The notes: generated from the letters alone by a model not told the origin. A DNA stretch of 64,000 bases from Rhodococcus sp. (in: high G+C Gram-positive bacteria) (GCF_023264675.1 NZ_JAHFVG010000007.1:1-64000); one strand, 5' to 3'; counted from the stretch's first letter, positions 35,160 through 44,316 are shown. A program made the numbers and translations.

Positions 35160-36907
35160 GTGAGTTGCTGCCCATCGCAACGGGCAAACGATCCTGGGCG
35201 TACCTGGCCGACGAGCTGAAGGGTAGGCGAGGAATCGGTCTGCTCACGCTCGCCATCAGCGCCGTTGCCGCGGCGATGTCGCTCGTGCCCGTCTATGTGT
35301 TCGGCGTGCTCGTCGATCGAGTGACCGACGGCGCCCCCACCTCCACCATCGTCTCCGTCGTCGCGATCATCACGGTCGCCGCGGTCGTCGGGGGAGTGTT
35401 CACCGCGCTGAGCTCCTACATGATCAGCAAACTCGGCGAGGCGATCCTCGCGTCGCTTCGCGAACGGGTTCTGCGCCGAGCGCTGCACCTTCCGATCGAC
35501 ACGCTCGAACGAGTCGGCAAGGGAGACCTGCTTTCTCGGGTCGGCGACGACGTCACGGTCATGGCGAAGTCCATCGGCGAGGTCATTCCGAACATCGTGT
35601 CGGCGTTGCTGCTCGTCTCGCTCAGCGTGGTTGCGATGCTCAGCCTGGACTGGCGTCTCGGCCTTGCCGGCATGGTCGCGATCCCGATGTACGTGCTCGC
35701 GCTGCGCTGGTACCTACCGAAGTCGGCACCGCTGTACGCCGCCGAACGCGTTGCCATGGGTGAGCGATCCCAAGCGCTCATCAGCAGCATGCAGGGCGCC
35801 CGCACCGTTCGCGCCTACGGACTCGAGGAGGCCCACCTCGCCGAGATCGACACGGCGTCGGGCAGGGCGCGCGATATCGGCGTCGACGTGTTTCGGCTGT
35901 TCACGAGGTTCGGATCGCGAAGCAACCGCGCGGAGTGCGTCGGGTTGTCGGTGATCCTCGCCGCCGGTTTCCTGTTCGTGCAGGACGGCTACGTCACCGT
36001 CGGCCAGGTCACCGCCGCTGCGCTGCTGTTTCACCGATTGTTCAATCCCATCGGCATGCTGATGTTCTCGTTCGACGACGTGCAGTCCGCCGGTGCCTCG
36101 CTCGCCAGGCTCGTCGGCGTCATCGACATTCCCGACGAGCGGGCCACGGGAACCGGCGCGGTCCCTGCGGACGGGACGTTGGAGGTGTCGGGGCTGCGCC
36201 ATTCGTATGAATCCGGCCACGAGGTGTTGCACGGTATCGACCTGACCGTTGCCGCCGGCGAGACTGTCGCGCTCGTCGGGTCGACGGGTGCAGGCAAGTC
36301 GACCATCGCCGCGATCGCCGCCGGCTCGATCGGGTCCACCTCCGGAACGGTTCGGATCGGTGGTGCATCCCTCGACGATCTCGGTGCCGAAGGACTCCGC
36401 CGCCACATTGCGATCGTCAGCCAGGAGGTCCATGTGTTCGCCGGTCCGCTGGTGGACAATCTGTTGCTGGCATCTCCCGGCGCCGATCGTGACCGGGTTC
36501 GGGCAGCGATCGTGACCGTCGGTGCCCAGGCGTGGGTCGATGCGCTGGACGAGGGGCTCGACACTGTCGTCGGCGAGGGCGGACACGAGTTGACCTCCGC
36601 GCAGTCGCAGCAACTTGCCTTAGCGCGCTTGGTCCTCGCCGATCCAGCCGTGGCGGTGCTCGACGAGGCCACCGCCGAAGCGGGCAGCTCGGGAGCCCGC
36701 GACCTCGAAGCCGCGGCCGCCGCAGCCACCCGCGGGCGTAGCACTCTCGTCGTCGCGCACCGGTTGACACAGGCAGCGTCGGCCGACCGGGTGGTCGTCC
36801 TCGAGCACGGCACGATCGTCGAGGAGGGGCCACACGACCGACTGGTCGCGGCGGGTGGACGGTATGCGGAGTTGTGGTCGGCCTGGGAAGGGTCGGTCTC
36901 GAAGTAG
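35156..36907 (+). CDS. ABC exporter half-transporter with active NBD
   Basis: Partner of the preceding gene, 583 aa, ATG overlapping its stop (ATGA). An exporter-type transmembrane domain with six helices is followed by an NBD with intact Walker A (GSTGAGKST, about 379-387), Q-loop (IVSQEVHVFAG), Walker B with Glu (VAVLDEATAEAG) and H-loop (VVAHRL). Its signature motif is degenerate (ELTSAQSQQLALAR). With the neighbour's intact signature this gives one complete and one dead ATP site, as in asymmetric heterodimeric exporters. Substrate unknown. Confidence 0.9.
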   Translation: MSELLPIATGKRSWAYLADELKGRRGIGLLTLAISAVAAAMSLVPVYVFGVLVDRVTDGAPTSTIVSVVAIITVAAVVGGVFTALSSYMISKLGEAILASLRERVLRRALHLPIDTLERVGKGDLLSRVGDDVTVMAKSIGEVIPNIVSALLLVSLSVVAMLSLDWRLGLAGMVAIPMYVLALRWYLPKSAPLYAAERVAMGERSQALISSMQGARTVRAYGLEEAHLAEIDTASGRARDIGVDVFRLFTRFGSRSNRAECVGLSVILAAGFLFVQDGYVTVGQVTAAALLFHRLFNPIGMLMFSFDDVQSAGASLARLVGVIDIPDERATGTGAVPADGTLEVSGLRHSYESGHEVLHGIDLTVAAGETVALVGSTGAGKSTIAAIAAGSIGSTSGTVRIGGASLDDLGAEGLRRHIAIVSQEVHVFAGPLVDNLLLASPGADRDRVRAAIVTVGAQAWVDALDEGLDTVVGEGGHELTSAQSQQLALARLVLADPAVAVLDEATAEAGSSGARDLEAAAAAATRGRSTLVVAHRLTQAASADRVVVLEHGTIVEEGPHDRLVAAGGRYAELWSAWEGSVSK

Positions 36908-36910
36908 GGA

Positions 36911-36989
36911 TGGGCGTGGTGTTCCACTTACCCGTTTTCGAGATGGGATCCCGCGCCGAAACGGCGTAATGGGCACACTACGACCGCAC
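36911..36989. repeat. Long palindromic repeat, second family, copy 1
   Basis: About 79 bp, an imperfect inverted repeat beginning TGGGCGTGGTGTTCCACT and containing GTTTTCG, a central GGGATCCC and CGAAAC. It resembles the copy at 38772 in order and spacing of these elements. It lies where the ABC and quinone reductase genes converge and overlaps the 3' end of the latter. Confidence 0.65.
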
Positions 36990-37745
36990 GTGGATCCGAA
37001 GGCCCGATTCCTCGGGGCTGATCTCGCTGCGCAGGACGAAGTGTTCGTCGTAGTCTCCGCCGTGCTGATGCCGAAACGACAGCGGTTCGTCGGTGAACAT
37101 CGAGGACAATCGCCTCGTCAGCTCGTTCTCCGTCGCGGAGTACGCCTCGGTGCTCAGGCGGTCGGCGCTGGAAATCAGTACCGGGGGCAGCGCGGACATG
37201 CCTGTGTACCAAAACAATCCGTGTTGGATGGGGAACAGGAGTTCGCCGAGTGCGCCGTTGATTCCGCGATCGGACACGGTGTGTTCGCTGCCGCCCATGG
37301 TGGTGACGATCAAGGCCCGCTTACCGGCCAGAAGTCCGTCGCCGTAACGCCGGGTTCCTCCGGTATCTCTTCGAATTCCATAGCCGAAGCCTTCGACGAA
37401 CACTCGATCGACCCAGCCCTTGAGGATTGCCGGCATCGAGAACCACCACAGGGGGAACTGAAGGACGACCGCGTCTGCACGGAGGATCTTCTGTTGCTCG
37501 GCGACAATCTCGGGGGCGAGAGTTCGACGCGACAGCGCTGTGCTGGACGCCGCCGCGACGTGCAACCGCTCCGCCGGGTCGTGGGCGTAGTCCGGGAAGT
37601 CGACGACCGGATTCCAGTTCATTCGGTACAGGTCCGACTGCTCGACGACATGCCCCGCGTCGGCCAGCGCCTTCAGTGCGGTGTCGCGGAGGGAGCCGTT
37701 CAACGAGCGCTCGTCGGGATGCGCGAATACCCACAGTATGTTCAT
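36978..37745 (-). CDS. NAD(P)H:quinone oxidoreductase-like flavoprotein
   Basis: Flavodoxin-fold FMN/FAD oxidoreductase of the NQO1/KefF type, 255 aa. Visible: MNILWVFAHPDERSLNGSLRD (phosphate-binding loop), VVLQFPLWWFSMPAILKGWVDRVF and the flavin loop VTTMGGSEH. It is divergent from a GlxA-type regulator with 70 bp between starts, so it is probably regulated by it. The product would detoxify quinones or reduce an electrophile. Ends inside a palindromic repeat. Confidence 0.85.
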   Translation of the reverse strand: MNILWVFAHPDERSLNGSLRDTALKALADAGHVVEQSDLYRMNWNPVVDFPDYAHDPAERLHVAAASSTALSRRTLAPEIVAEQQKILRADAVVLQFPLWWFSMPAILKGWVDRVFVEGFGYGIRRDTGGTRRYGDGLLAGKRALIVTTMGGSEHTVSDRGINGALGELLFPIQHGLFWYTGMSALPPVLISSADRLSTEAYSATENELTRRLSSMFTDEPLSFRHQHGGDYDEHFVLRSEISPEESGLRIHVRS

Positions 37746-37815
37746 GACTCGAGCCTGTCACCAGCGACTTGGCCAGAACAGTGGCTGAAAGGTCATTATA
37801 TGAAAGAATTCGGCC

Positions 37816-38784
37816 ATGAGTGCGCACAAGGTGGTCGTGTTCGTTCGTGACGGTCTCCTCGCAATGGAATTCGGGTCGGTACACCGACTGTTCGGGCAGG
37901 CGAAGTCCGAGGACGGTACGGCGCTGTACGACGTCCTGACCTGCACGACCACGCCGGGGTCGGTCAGGACGGATTCCGACGTCGACATCCAGGTCACGCG
38001 CGGGCTCGATGCACTCGCCGACGCGGACACCGTGATCGTGCCCGCATCCGATCTCGACTACGGCCCGAATCCCTTGGCCGACACTTCGATCTTCGATGTT
38101 GTGCCGACAGGTGCACGGATCGCCTCGATCTGTACGGGTGCATTCGTCCTCGCCTCGGCGGGGCTGCTCGACGGCAGACGCGCGACGACTCATTGGGCTT
38201 CGGCCGATCAGTTTCGTGAGCTGTATCCGCAGGTCCGCCTCGACGCGAACGTCCTCTACACGCACGACGGCAACATTCTGACGGCAGCAGGGGAGGCGTC
38301 GGGAATCGATCTGTGTCTGTACATGATTCGATCCGATTTCGGCTCAGTGGTTGCAAATCGTGTCGCCCGTGGGACGGTGGTTCCGCCTCATCGCAGTGGT
38401 GGGCAGGCTCAGTACATTCATGCACCGTTGGGGAGATCGACGGGATGTTCGACGGCCGATGCGCAGGCGTGGGCGTTGGCGAATCTGGACAAGCCCTTGA
38501 CGCTGGACATTCTGGCGAAGAAGCAGTCCATGAGTGTTCGCACGTTCACCCGCAGGTTCTCGGCGGACGTGGGTGTGTCACCCTCGAAATGGATTGCCGC
38601 GCAGAGGCTCAACTGTGTGCGTGAGCTCTTGGAGAACACCGATCTCTCGATCGACAGGGTGGCGGAGGAAGCCGGCTTCGGAACGGCGACGTCGATGCGG
38701 CAGCAGCTGATGGCCGAGATCGGGGTGTCGCCGAGTGCGTATCGCGCGACCTTCCGGGGCGATAGACGCGAATGGGCATGGTGA
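37816..38784 (+). CDS. GlxA-family transcriptional regulator (DJ-1/PfpI + AraC)
   Basis: A 322-aa two-domain regulator: N-terminal DJ-1/PfpI-like amidotransferase-fold sensor (about 1-180; nucleophile-elbow segment SICTGAFVLASAGLLDG) and a C-terminal AraC helix-turn-helix pair (about 210-315; SVRTFTRRFSADVGVSPSKWIAAQRL and EEAGFGTATSMRQQL). Divergent from the quinone reductase, which it probably controls. Its 3' end lies in a palindromic repeat. Confidence 0.88.
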   Translation: MSAHKVVVFVRDGLLAMEFGSVHRLFGQAKSEDGTALYDVLTCTTTPGSVRTDSDVDIQVTRGLDALADADTVIVPASDLDYGPNPLADTSIFDVVPTGARIASICTGAFVLASAGLLDGRRATTHWASADQFRELYPQVRLDANVLYTHDGNILTAAGEASGIDLCLYMIRSDFGSVVANRVARGTVVPPHRSGGQAQYIHAPLGRSTGCSTADAQAWALANLDKPLTLDILAKKQSMSVRTFTRRFSADVGVSPSKWIAAQRLNCVRELLENTDLSIDRVAEEAGFGTATSMRQQLMAEIGVSPSAYRATFRGDRREWAW

Positions 38785-38850
38785 CCCACTCTCGCTGTTT
38801 TGGCACGGGATCCCGTACGAAATTCAGCAGAGTGGGTCACCATGCCCACA
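38772..38850. repeat. Long palindromic repeat, second family, copy 2
   Basis: Outer arms 38774-38796 (GGGCATGGTGACCCACTC...) and 38825-38847 are nearly perfectly complementary; an inner perfect palindrome ACGGGATCCCGT lies at 38805-38816. It sits where the GlxA-type gene and the coiled-coil gene converge. Same motif order as the copy at 36911. Confidence 0.8.
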
Positions 38851-38857
38851 GTGGACG

Positions 38858-39511
38858 TCAATCCTTGTTCTTCTCCACCAGGAACAGCTTTTCGATTCGC
38901 TCTGCTTCGGCCTTCTTGTCCTCGGCCTGATCCTGATGCTCGGCCGCGTCGGCGAGCTGCACCTCGGCAGGGGCCGCGGCAGCAGCCTCGGTCTTGTCGA
39001 TCTGATTCTTCTGCTTGGCCTCGGCCTCACGTGCGGCGGCCGCGCGAGACGCTTCGATGTCGTCGGCCTTCTTCTTCTCGGCAGCCGCCCGTCGATCGGC
39101 CTCTTCGGCGGCGTCGATCTTGCGTTGCTCGGCGCTCGCGCGGGCTTCCTCGGCCGCTTCGCGCGCAGCGTTTTCGGCGGCGACCCGATCCTTCTCGGCA
39201 GTCTCGCGAGCGGTGTTCAATTTTGCGTCGGCAGCGGCCTCGGCGGCGTCCGCCTCGGCTTCCAGTGTCATCGCTCGCGCGAGATCATCGGCGTGCTTTA
39301 CCTGCTCGGCGCCGCGCTGCGCGATAGCTGAATCTCCGAGGATGGTGCCGACTTTCTTGTCGAGCGCGCCGACGGTGTGCTCGTAGACGAGTCTGGCCGG
39401 AGCGTCGGGATCGAGGGTGTCGACCACCTTGGTTTCGAACAGTCCCAAGGGAATCCGAACGATCTTGTACTGAAACTTCAGAATGGACAGTGGAATCTCT
39501 AGAACGTTCAT
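38858..39511 (-). CDS. Alanine/glutamate/lysine-rich coiled-coil protein
   Basis: A 217-aa protein, ATG 39511 with an AAGGAGAA site. The N-terminal 70 residues are globular-looking (MNVLEIPLSILKFQYKIVRI, then ETKVVDTLDPDAPARLVYEH). The rest is a nearly continuous, highly charged helix of A, E, K, R and D, predicted coiled coil or LEA-like. It follows the CsbD gene by 17 bp and shares its composition, so both may be general stress or envelope-associated proteins. Exact function unknown. Confidence 0.8.
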   Translation of the reverse strand: MNVLEIPLSILKFQYKIVRIPLGLFETKVVDTLDPDAPARLVYEHTVGALDKKVGTILGDSAIAQRGAEQVKHADDLARAMTLEAEADAAEAAADAKLNTARETAEKDRVAAENAAREAAEEARASAEQRKIDAAEEADRRAAAEKKKADDIEASRAAAAREAEAKQKNQIDKTEAAAAAPAEVQLADAAEHQDQAEDKKAEAERIEKLFLVEKNKD

Positions 39512-39528
39512 CGGGAAATTTCTCCTTC

Positions 39529-40056
39529 TCACGCGTTGCGGCGTAGGCGTTCGGCTTCGGCGCGAGCGGCGTCCGCATCGGCGACGTCCTTGCTGTGTTC
39601 GGCTACGGCACCGAGTTCGTCGCGGGTGGCAGCGTCGGCATCGGCTTGTCCTTCGGCCACCGCTTCGATTTGTTCGGCGCTCGCATCGACTTCGGCTTCG
39701 GTCACTGCGGCAGCAACGGTCCGGTCCTTCTTCTGTTCCGCCGCTACGCGCTGGGCCTGCTGGTCGCGCTTGGCTCGATCCTCGGAATCCTTGGCGCTCT
39801 GCCGGGCGGCTCCCCGCTGAGCATCCGCGGTGTTCTTGGCCGTTGCGAGGTCTTCGCCTGCTTCCGCTGCCTGGGCCTGCGCTGCAAGTTCGGTCGCTTT
39901 CGCCTCTTTGTTCTCGCGGGCCTGAGCTGCCTGCAGCTGGCCTTCGGTGGTGAGCGAATCGTTGCCCGTCAGCGCACCGACAACCTCTTTGGCCTTGCCT
40001 TTTGCGGCGTCGAGCAGACCCTTCCTGGCTTCTTCTGATGCATTCTTCTCGGTCAC
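39529..40056 (-). CDS. CsbD-family stress protein with long charged tail
   Basis: A 175-aa protein. The N-terminal 50 residues (EEARKGLLDAAKGKAKEVVG, then GNDSLTTEGQLQAAQARENK) match the CsbD fold found in general stress proteins. The remainder is an Ala/Glu/Lys/Asp-rich helix. CsbD proteins are usually about 60-70 aa, so this is an extended form. First gene of a two-gene operon with the coiled-coil protein. Confidence 0.82.
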   Translation of the reverse strand: MTEKNASEEARKGLLDAAKGKAKEVVGALTGNDSLTTEGQLQAAQARENKEAKATELAAQAQAAEAGEDLATAKNTADAQRGAARQSAKDSEDRAKRDQQAQRVAAEQKKDRTVAAAVTEAEVDASAEQIEAVAEGQADADAATRDELGAVAEHSKDVADADAARAEAERLRRNA

Positions 40057-40192
40057 GTGCAGTACTCCTTGCGCATGTTTCGTTCGGCCTGCCGGACGGT
40101 CCTGTGCCTGCCGAGGACTACCCCGTGATGTGCGCCGGAAACCCGATCGGTCGTAAACTCGTCGCGAGCAACAGCCGAACAGAAGGAGCTAC

Positions 40193-41002
40193 ATGCCGAT
40201 CGCGACCGTGAACGGGATTTCACTGAATTACCAGGTCAAGGGTTCTGGTGATCTGGTAATTCTCATCATGGGCACGGGTAGCCCCGGGCGTGTGTGGGAG
40301 CTGCATCAGGTTCCCGAGTTGGTGAAGGCCGGCTATCGCGTCTGCTATTTCGACAACCGGGGTATTGCGCCGTCGTCGGAAAGCGCACACGGCATGACCA
40401 TCGACGACCTGGTCGCGGACACCGCGGCGCTCATCGAACTGATCCGCGACGGTGACGAGAAGGCATTCGTCGTCGGGACGTCGATGGGGTCTCGGGTAGC
40501 GCAGGAGCTGGCGCTTCACCGGCCCGAGTTGGTCCGTAAAGCTGTTTTTCTCGCCGGACACGCGCGGCTCGACGAGTTCCAGAAAACCCTCGGCGAGGGC
40601 GAACGGGCCGTCGCGGACACCAAGACCTCGCTCCCGCCCAAGTACGTCGCCGCGATCACCGCTGCCATGAACTTGTCGCCGACCACTCTGGCCGACCCTC
40701 GGTCGGCGCGGGACTGGCTCGATTTGTTCGAGTTCTCCGTCGCTCCGACATCTGCCGGTGTGCGCGCTCAGCTGGGCATGGACGAGAACTTCGACCGCGG
40801 GGCTGCCTACGGAAAAATCGGGGTCCCGTGCTTGTCGATCGGCTTCGAGCACGACCGGATGATCCCGGCGTACCTCAGCGCCGAGCTCGCCAAAGCCATC
40901 CCCGATGCGCAATACGTGGAGATTCCCGACGTCGGTCACTACGGTTATCTGGAGCGTCCCGAGGCGATCAACGAGGCAGTACTGGAGTTTCTGCGGAGCT
41001 GA
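40193..41002 (+). CDS. Alpha/beta hydrolase
   Basis: A 269-aa hydrolase of the serine type. Visible: oxyanion region IMGTGSPGRVW, YFDNRGIAPSS, nucleophile elbow VGTSMGSRVAQ (GxSxG), acid near EHDRMIPA and His in VGHYGYLERPE. It starts at ATG 40193 after AGAAGGAG. It lies 93 bp before mbtH on the same strand and could function as a thioesterase-like partner, but nothing proves that. Esterase, lactonase or dehalogenase-type alternatives remain open. Confidence 0.8.
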   Translation: MPIATVNGISLNYQVKGSGDLVILIMGTGSPGRVWELHQVPELVKAGYRVCYFDNRGIAPSSESAHGMTIDDLVADTAALIELIRDGDEKAFVVGTSMGSRVAQELALHRPELVRKAVFLAGHARLDEFQKTLGEGERAVADTKTSLPPKYVAAITAAMNLSPTTLADPRSARDWLDLFEFSVAPTSAGVRAQLGMDENFDRGAAYGKIGVPCLSIGFEHDRMIPAYLSAELAKAIPDAQYVEIPDVGHYGYLERPEAINEAVLEFLRS

Positions 41003-41095
41003 CGCACCTATGACGTATCGTGCGTTGCTAGGGTCTGGGGGCACTTCACACACGAAGACTGCCGATTTACAAACGTATGCAACGAGTGAGGCGAG

Positions 41096-41350
41096 ATGAG
41101 TACCAATCCATTCGATGACGAAGACGGACGCTTCTTCGTGCTGGTCAACGACGAAGATCAGCATTCGCTGTGGCCGACGTTCTCGGACGTTCCGCAGGGC
41201 TGGCGTGTTGTGTTCGGCGAGGACAGCCGCGGTGCGTGCTTGGAGTACGTCGAGAAGAACTGGACCGACATGCGCCCGCGCAGCCTCCGTGAAGCAATGG
41301 AGGCCGACGCAGCTGCGCGTCAGTCCGCCGAGGGAACGCCCGAGGCCTAG
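41096..41350 (+). CDS. mbtH: MbtH-like NRPS accessory protein (orphan)
   Basis: An 84-aa protein with all invariant MbtH features: [50 protein letters not shown]. MbtH proteins activate adenylation domains of nonribosomal peptide synthetases. No NRPS lies in this window, so it must act on a remote synthetase, as known for some rhodococcal siderophores. The gene's stop overlaps the convergent ThrE-like gene (shared CTAG). Confidence 0.95.
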   Translation: MSTNPFDDEDGRFFVLVNDEDQHSLWPTFSDVPQGWRVVFGEDSRGACLEYVEKNWTDMRPRSLREAMEADAAARQSAEGTPEA

Positions 41351-42825
41351 GCTTTCTTCTTTTTGAGTTCCACAGGACCGCGTCGCCGACGAGCAATCGG
41401 GCGGCGCGGTTCTTCTTTGCGTCGCAGCGTGGGGCGCAGCAGCTCCTCCGTGCGCGCGAGTATCCGCGGCCTGCGGAGGGTGCGTGCTCCCCACTCACCG
41501 AGCGTCACGCCCGCAGCGATGCCGCAGCCGATGCCGAATGCGGCGAAAAGCGCACTGATGCCGAGCAGCAGTTGATCGTTGAGCATCGCGTACAGGCCCC
41601 GGTAGAGCGAGAGACCAGGCAGCAGCGGCGTGATGCCTGCGACGGCGACAATCAACGGCGGAATGAGTGCGCGACGTGCCATCAGACCACCGGCGAAGCC
41701 GACAACCGTGGCGGCGAAGGCCGACGCGATGATCGGCCCGGTGTCGAGTGTCTGCACTATCAGCGACACGAGGGAGCCCGCGAAGCCGCCGAGGAAGGCT
41801 GCGGTGAGAGCGCGCCGCTCGGCGTAGCACGCCAGCGCGTAGAACAGCGATGCTGCGGCACCGGCCAGCACCTTCGTCGGGACCTCGGTGATGTCCGGTG
41901 GTGCGATGTTGGTGATCAGCGGCAGGTCGCTGCCGAGGATCGCGGCGATCTTCAGCGACGTGGCGACGCCGGCGATGATGCCGCCCGTCATCATCAGCAC
42001 TTCGAAGAATCGTGCGGCGGCGGTGATGGGGGCTCCGGTGATGGCGTCCTGCACCGAGCCGACCAGCGACAGGCCCGAAAGCAGCACCGTCACCCCCGCG
42101 GCGATGACTAGCGACGGCGAGACCGACACACCGAGTTGATCTTGGAAGTTGTACAGCGTGATCGCCGGCGTCGCCGCCACGAAACCGCCGACGACCTGCT
42201 GAAAGAAGAACGGCAGCCCTGCCCGGTTGAGGATGCGGCCGATACGGTCGATCACCATCGTGGTCAGAAAGCTGACCACCGCAACCAGTACACCGCCGCC
42301 CAGCAGCACGCCGATCGACGCAGCCATGCCCGACCATGCGAACGTCGCCACCCACCGGTTGTACGGGTGGGGTGCGGCCGTGAGCTTGTCCAACGTGTCG
42401 CGTGCGACGTCGGGCGGCAGGGCCTTGGTACGGACGCTACGGATCAACCGATCGACCGCAGCGAGACGCGTGAAGTCCATCGATCGGTAGTGGACGATGC
42501 GCATCGTCGTCGACGGTGGGCGCGTCGGGCCGCGGTGCGCGCTCAGGGTGATCGAGTTGTACGTGACATCGACGTCGCATCGCGCGAGGCCGTAGGTGGC
42601 CGCGATGTACTGAACCTGCGTTGCCGTGTCGATCGCCGACGTTCCCGACGCCAGCAGCACCTCACCTACACGGACGGCCAGATCGAGGACCTCGGTGACG
42701 ACGGCATCGTCGGTGAGGTCGATCGGCCGCATCGGCGACGGCGCCGCCGTGGGGGTATCGATGGTGGCGCGACGCTCGCCGGTGAGCCGGCCGAGAGAGG
42801 TCGTCAGGTCTTGCAGGAAAGTCAT
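41347..42825 (-). CDS. Threonine/serine exporter family protein (ThrE-like)
   Basis: A 492-aa membrane protein; the start is ATG 42825 because sequence further upstream reads through the tRNA. The N-terminal soluble domain (about 30-170: [22 protein letters not shown] and [13 protein letters not shown]) is the DUF1212 part; about ten membrane helices follow (for example [19 protein letters not shown] and [15 protein letters not shown], then [18 protein letters not shown]). The C-terminus is very basic ([21 protein letters not shown]). Expected to export Thr/Ser or related small solutes. Related to Corynebacterium ThrE. Confidence 0.88.
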   Translation of the reverse strand: MTFLQDLTTSLGRLTGERRATIDTPTAAPSPMRPIDLTDDAVVTEVLDLAVRVGEVLLASGTSAIDTATQVQYIAATYGLARCDVDVTYNSITLSAHRGPTRPPSTTMRIVHYRSMDFTRLAAVDRLIRSVRTKALPPDVARDTLDKLTAAPHPYNRWVATFAWSGMAASIGVLLGGGVLVAVVSFLTTMVIDRIGRILNRAGLPFFFQQVVGGFVAATPAITLYNFQDQLGVSVSPSLVIAAGVTVLLSGLSLVGSVQDAITGAPITAAARFFEVLMMTGGIIAGVATSLKIAAILGSDLPLITNIAPPDITEVPTKVLAGAAASLFYALACYAERRALTAAFLGGFAGSLVSLIVQTLDTGPIIASAFAATVVGFAGGLMARRALIPPLIVAVAGITPLLPGLSLYRGLYAMLNDQLLLGISALFAAFGIGCGIAAGVTLGEWGARTLRRPRILARTEELLRPTLRRKEEPRRPIARRRRGPVELKKKKA

Positions 42826-42872
42826 GTCCGTCTTTACCAATAGCTGGGGTGATCCACCGACAAGGTACCTGT

Positions 42873-42903
42873 TTGGACTGTGGGCAGTGTGAACGGATAT
42901 GCT
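42873..42903 (+). promoter_or_regulatory. Possible promoter of tRNA-Thr
   Basis: TTGGAC (42873-42878) and TATGCT (42898-42903) separated by 19 bp, 15 bp before the mature tRNA 5' end. The spacing is longer than ideal, so support is moderate. Confidence 0.4.
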
Positions 42904-42917
42904 CTGTACCGCACGAT

Positions 42918-42992
42918 GCCTCCTTAGCTCAGCGGTAGAGCACTCGCCTTGTAAGCGAGCGGTCAACGGTTCAATCCCGTTAGGAGGCTCCA
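42918..42992 (+). tRNA. tRNA-Thr (anticodon TGT)
   Basis: Cloverleaf: acceptor GCCTCCT pairs with AGGAGGC; D-arm with AGCTCAGCGGTAGAGC; anticodon stem CTCGC/GCGAG with loop CTTGTAA (anticodon TGT at 42950-42952, reading ACA); T-arm with GGTTCAATCC; discriminator T at 42989 and encoded CCA at 42990-42992. It is antisense to the upstream extension of the ThrE-like ORF. A GGCC-T-rich-GGCC sequence at 43024-43041 may terminate it weakly. Confidence 0.97.
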
Positions 42993-43258
42993 CGAGACGG
43001 CTCTGACCAGCGAAAGCGGTTGGGGCCTTTTCTTTTTGGCCTGTTTTCACCGGTGTGAGCGTCGTTCGTCCACCAGGGTTTGCGCTGGTCAGGATTGCCA
43101 GCCGACCGGGAGAATCCGGCTCTCGGTGTCACAGAATTCACACCCCGCAGCCAGTCCATCGGCGCGCAGAAGGCTGCCGAGATTGTTCGAAGGTCATGAG
43201 GTCGGTGTCGGTTGTGTAGGCAGGGAGCCTACGAAACCGACGCACCGAGTGGTGCAGG

Positions 43259-44185
43259 TCAGTGGGAGATCGTGAGTACAGCTTTTCCGCCGGGCAATTC
43301 GCGTCGCTTCATCAGTTCGATGACATGAGTGAGTTCCGACCAATCGACGCAGTACCCGGGTGTCGGATCGAGGCGGCCGTCGGCGGCCAAGCTCACGAGC
43401 AATTCGAGATCCTCGCGGTCGGGGTACGCGACTGCATACGACATGTAGTTGGTGATCGTCGCACCCTCGTGACCCATGAACGAGAAGACATCGAGCTCGG
43501 CCTTGGTGCCGGAACTGTTGCCGATCATCACCAACGTGCCCCGGGGTGCCAGCACGGACAGTGCCGCTTCCAGTACTGCGCCGCCGACGGATTCGATGAT
43601 CAGATCGAACGGACCTGATGCATCCGACGGGGTAGTTGTGACCTCGGTTGCCCCGAGTTCGATCAGTTCGCCGGTTTCGTTCTCGCCGGCTGTCGTGATC
43701 GCTGTGACCGACGCACCTGCGGCACTGGCCAATTGGATCTGAAATCGACCCACGCCGCCGTTGGCGCCGGTGATCAGGACCTTGCGTCCCAACAGGTCGC
43801 CACCCAAGCGCACGGTTCGTAGCGCGGTCAGTCCCGCCATGGGTAGAGCGGCAGCGATGTTGGTGCCCACTGTATCCGGGAGGACTGCCAGTCGATCGGT
43901 GCGCACGGCCGCGAGTTCGGACCATCCGGCTCCGTCGACCATTCCGACGATGGGTGTGCCTGCTTCGGGGCCGCTCCCGTCTGCGGCCGCATCGATCACG
44001 ACGCCACTGATGTCCTGGCCGGGTCGCCAGCCGTGGCCTCTCGCGGCCATGAGGGACAGTTCCCCGCGGTTGACCGAGAACGAATGGATCTGCACGAGAG
44101 CCTCATCGGCGGCCGGCTTCGGATCTTCGGCTTCGAGACGTTGGATGGGAGTATCGGAGTCAGGGGTGTTGATCGTCGTGTACAT
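43259..44185 (-). CDS. MDR-family alcohol dehydrogenase / quinone oxidoreductase
   Basis: A 308-aa zinc-independent medium-chain reductase. N-terminal GroES-like part (ALVQIHSFSVNRGELSLMA), nucleotide-binding motif ITGANGGVGRFQIQLASAAGA, and no catalytic-zinc Cys/His pattern, so a NADPH quinone/enone reductase is more likely than a true ADH. It lies 131 bp downstream of a LysR gene on the same strand, which may control it. Confidence 0.85.
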   Translation of the reverse strand: MYTTINTPDSDTPIQRLEAEDPKPAADEALVQIHSFSVNRGELSLMAARGHGWRPGQDISGVVIDAAADGSGPEAGTPIVGMVDGAGWSELAAVRTDRLAVLPDTVGTNIAAALPMAGLTALRTVRLGGDLLGRKVLITGANGGVGRFQIQLASAAGASVTAITTAGENETGELIELGATEVTTTPSDASGPFDLIIESVGGAVLEAALSVLAPRGTLVMIGNSSGTKAELDVFSFMGHEGATITNYMSYAVAYPDREDLELLVSLAADGRLDPTPGYCVDWSELTHVIELMKRRELPGGKAVLTISH

Positions 44186-44316
44186 CGGCGTATCCGATCT
44201 CGTCGTGTGGTCACACCGAGACGGTGTGAATCTGTTCGACGACGAGTCAACGCCGATCCGTCGGCGTGAACCAGAAGCAATTCGTGCACTCAGGGTTCAC
44301 GAAAAACAATCAGAAG

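Noticed and set aside
42826-43050. N-terminal extension of the ThrE-like ORF over the tRNA
   Set aside because: The peptide EPPNGIEPLTARLQGECSTAEL-type sequence (split: EPPNGIEPLT, then STAEL) is the well-known spurious translation of the tRNA antisense strand.
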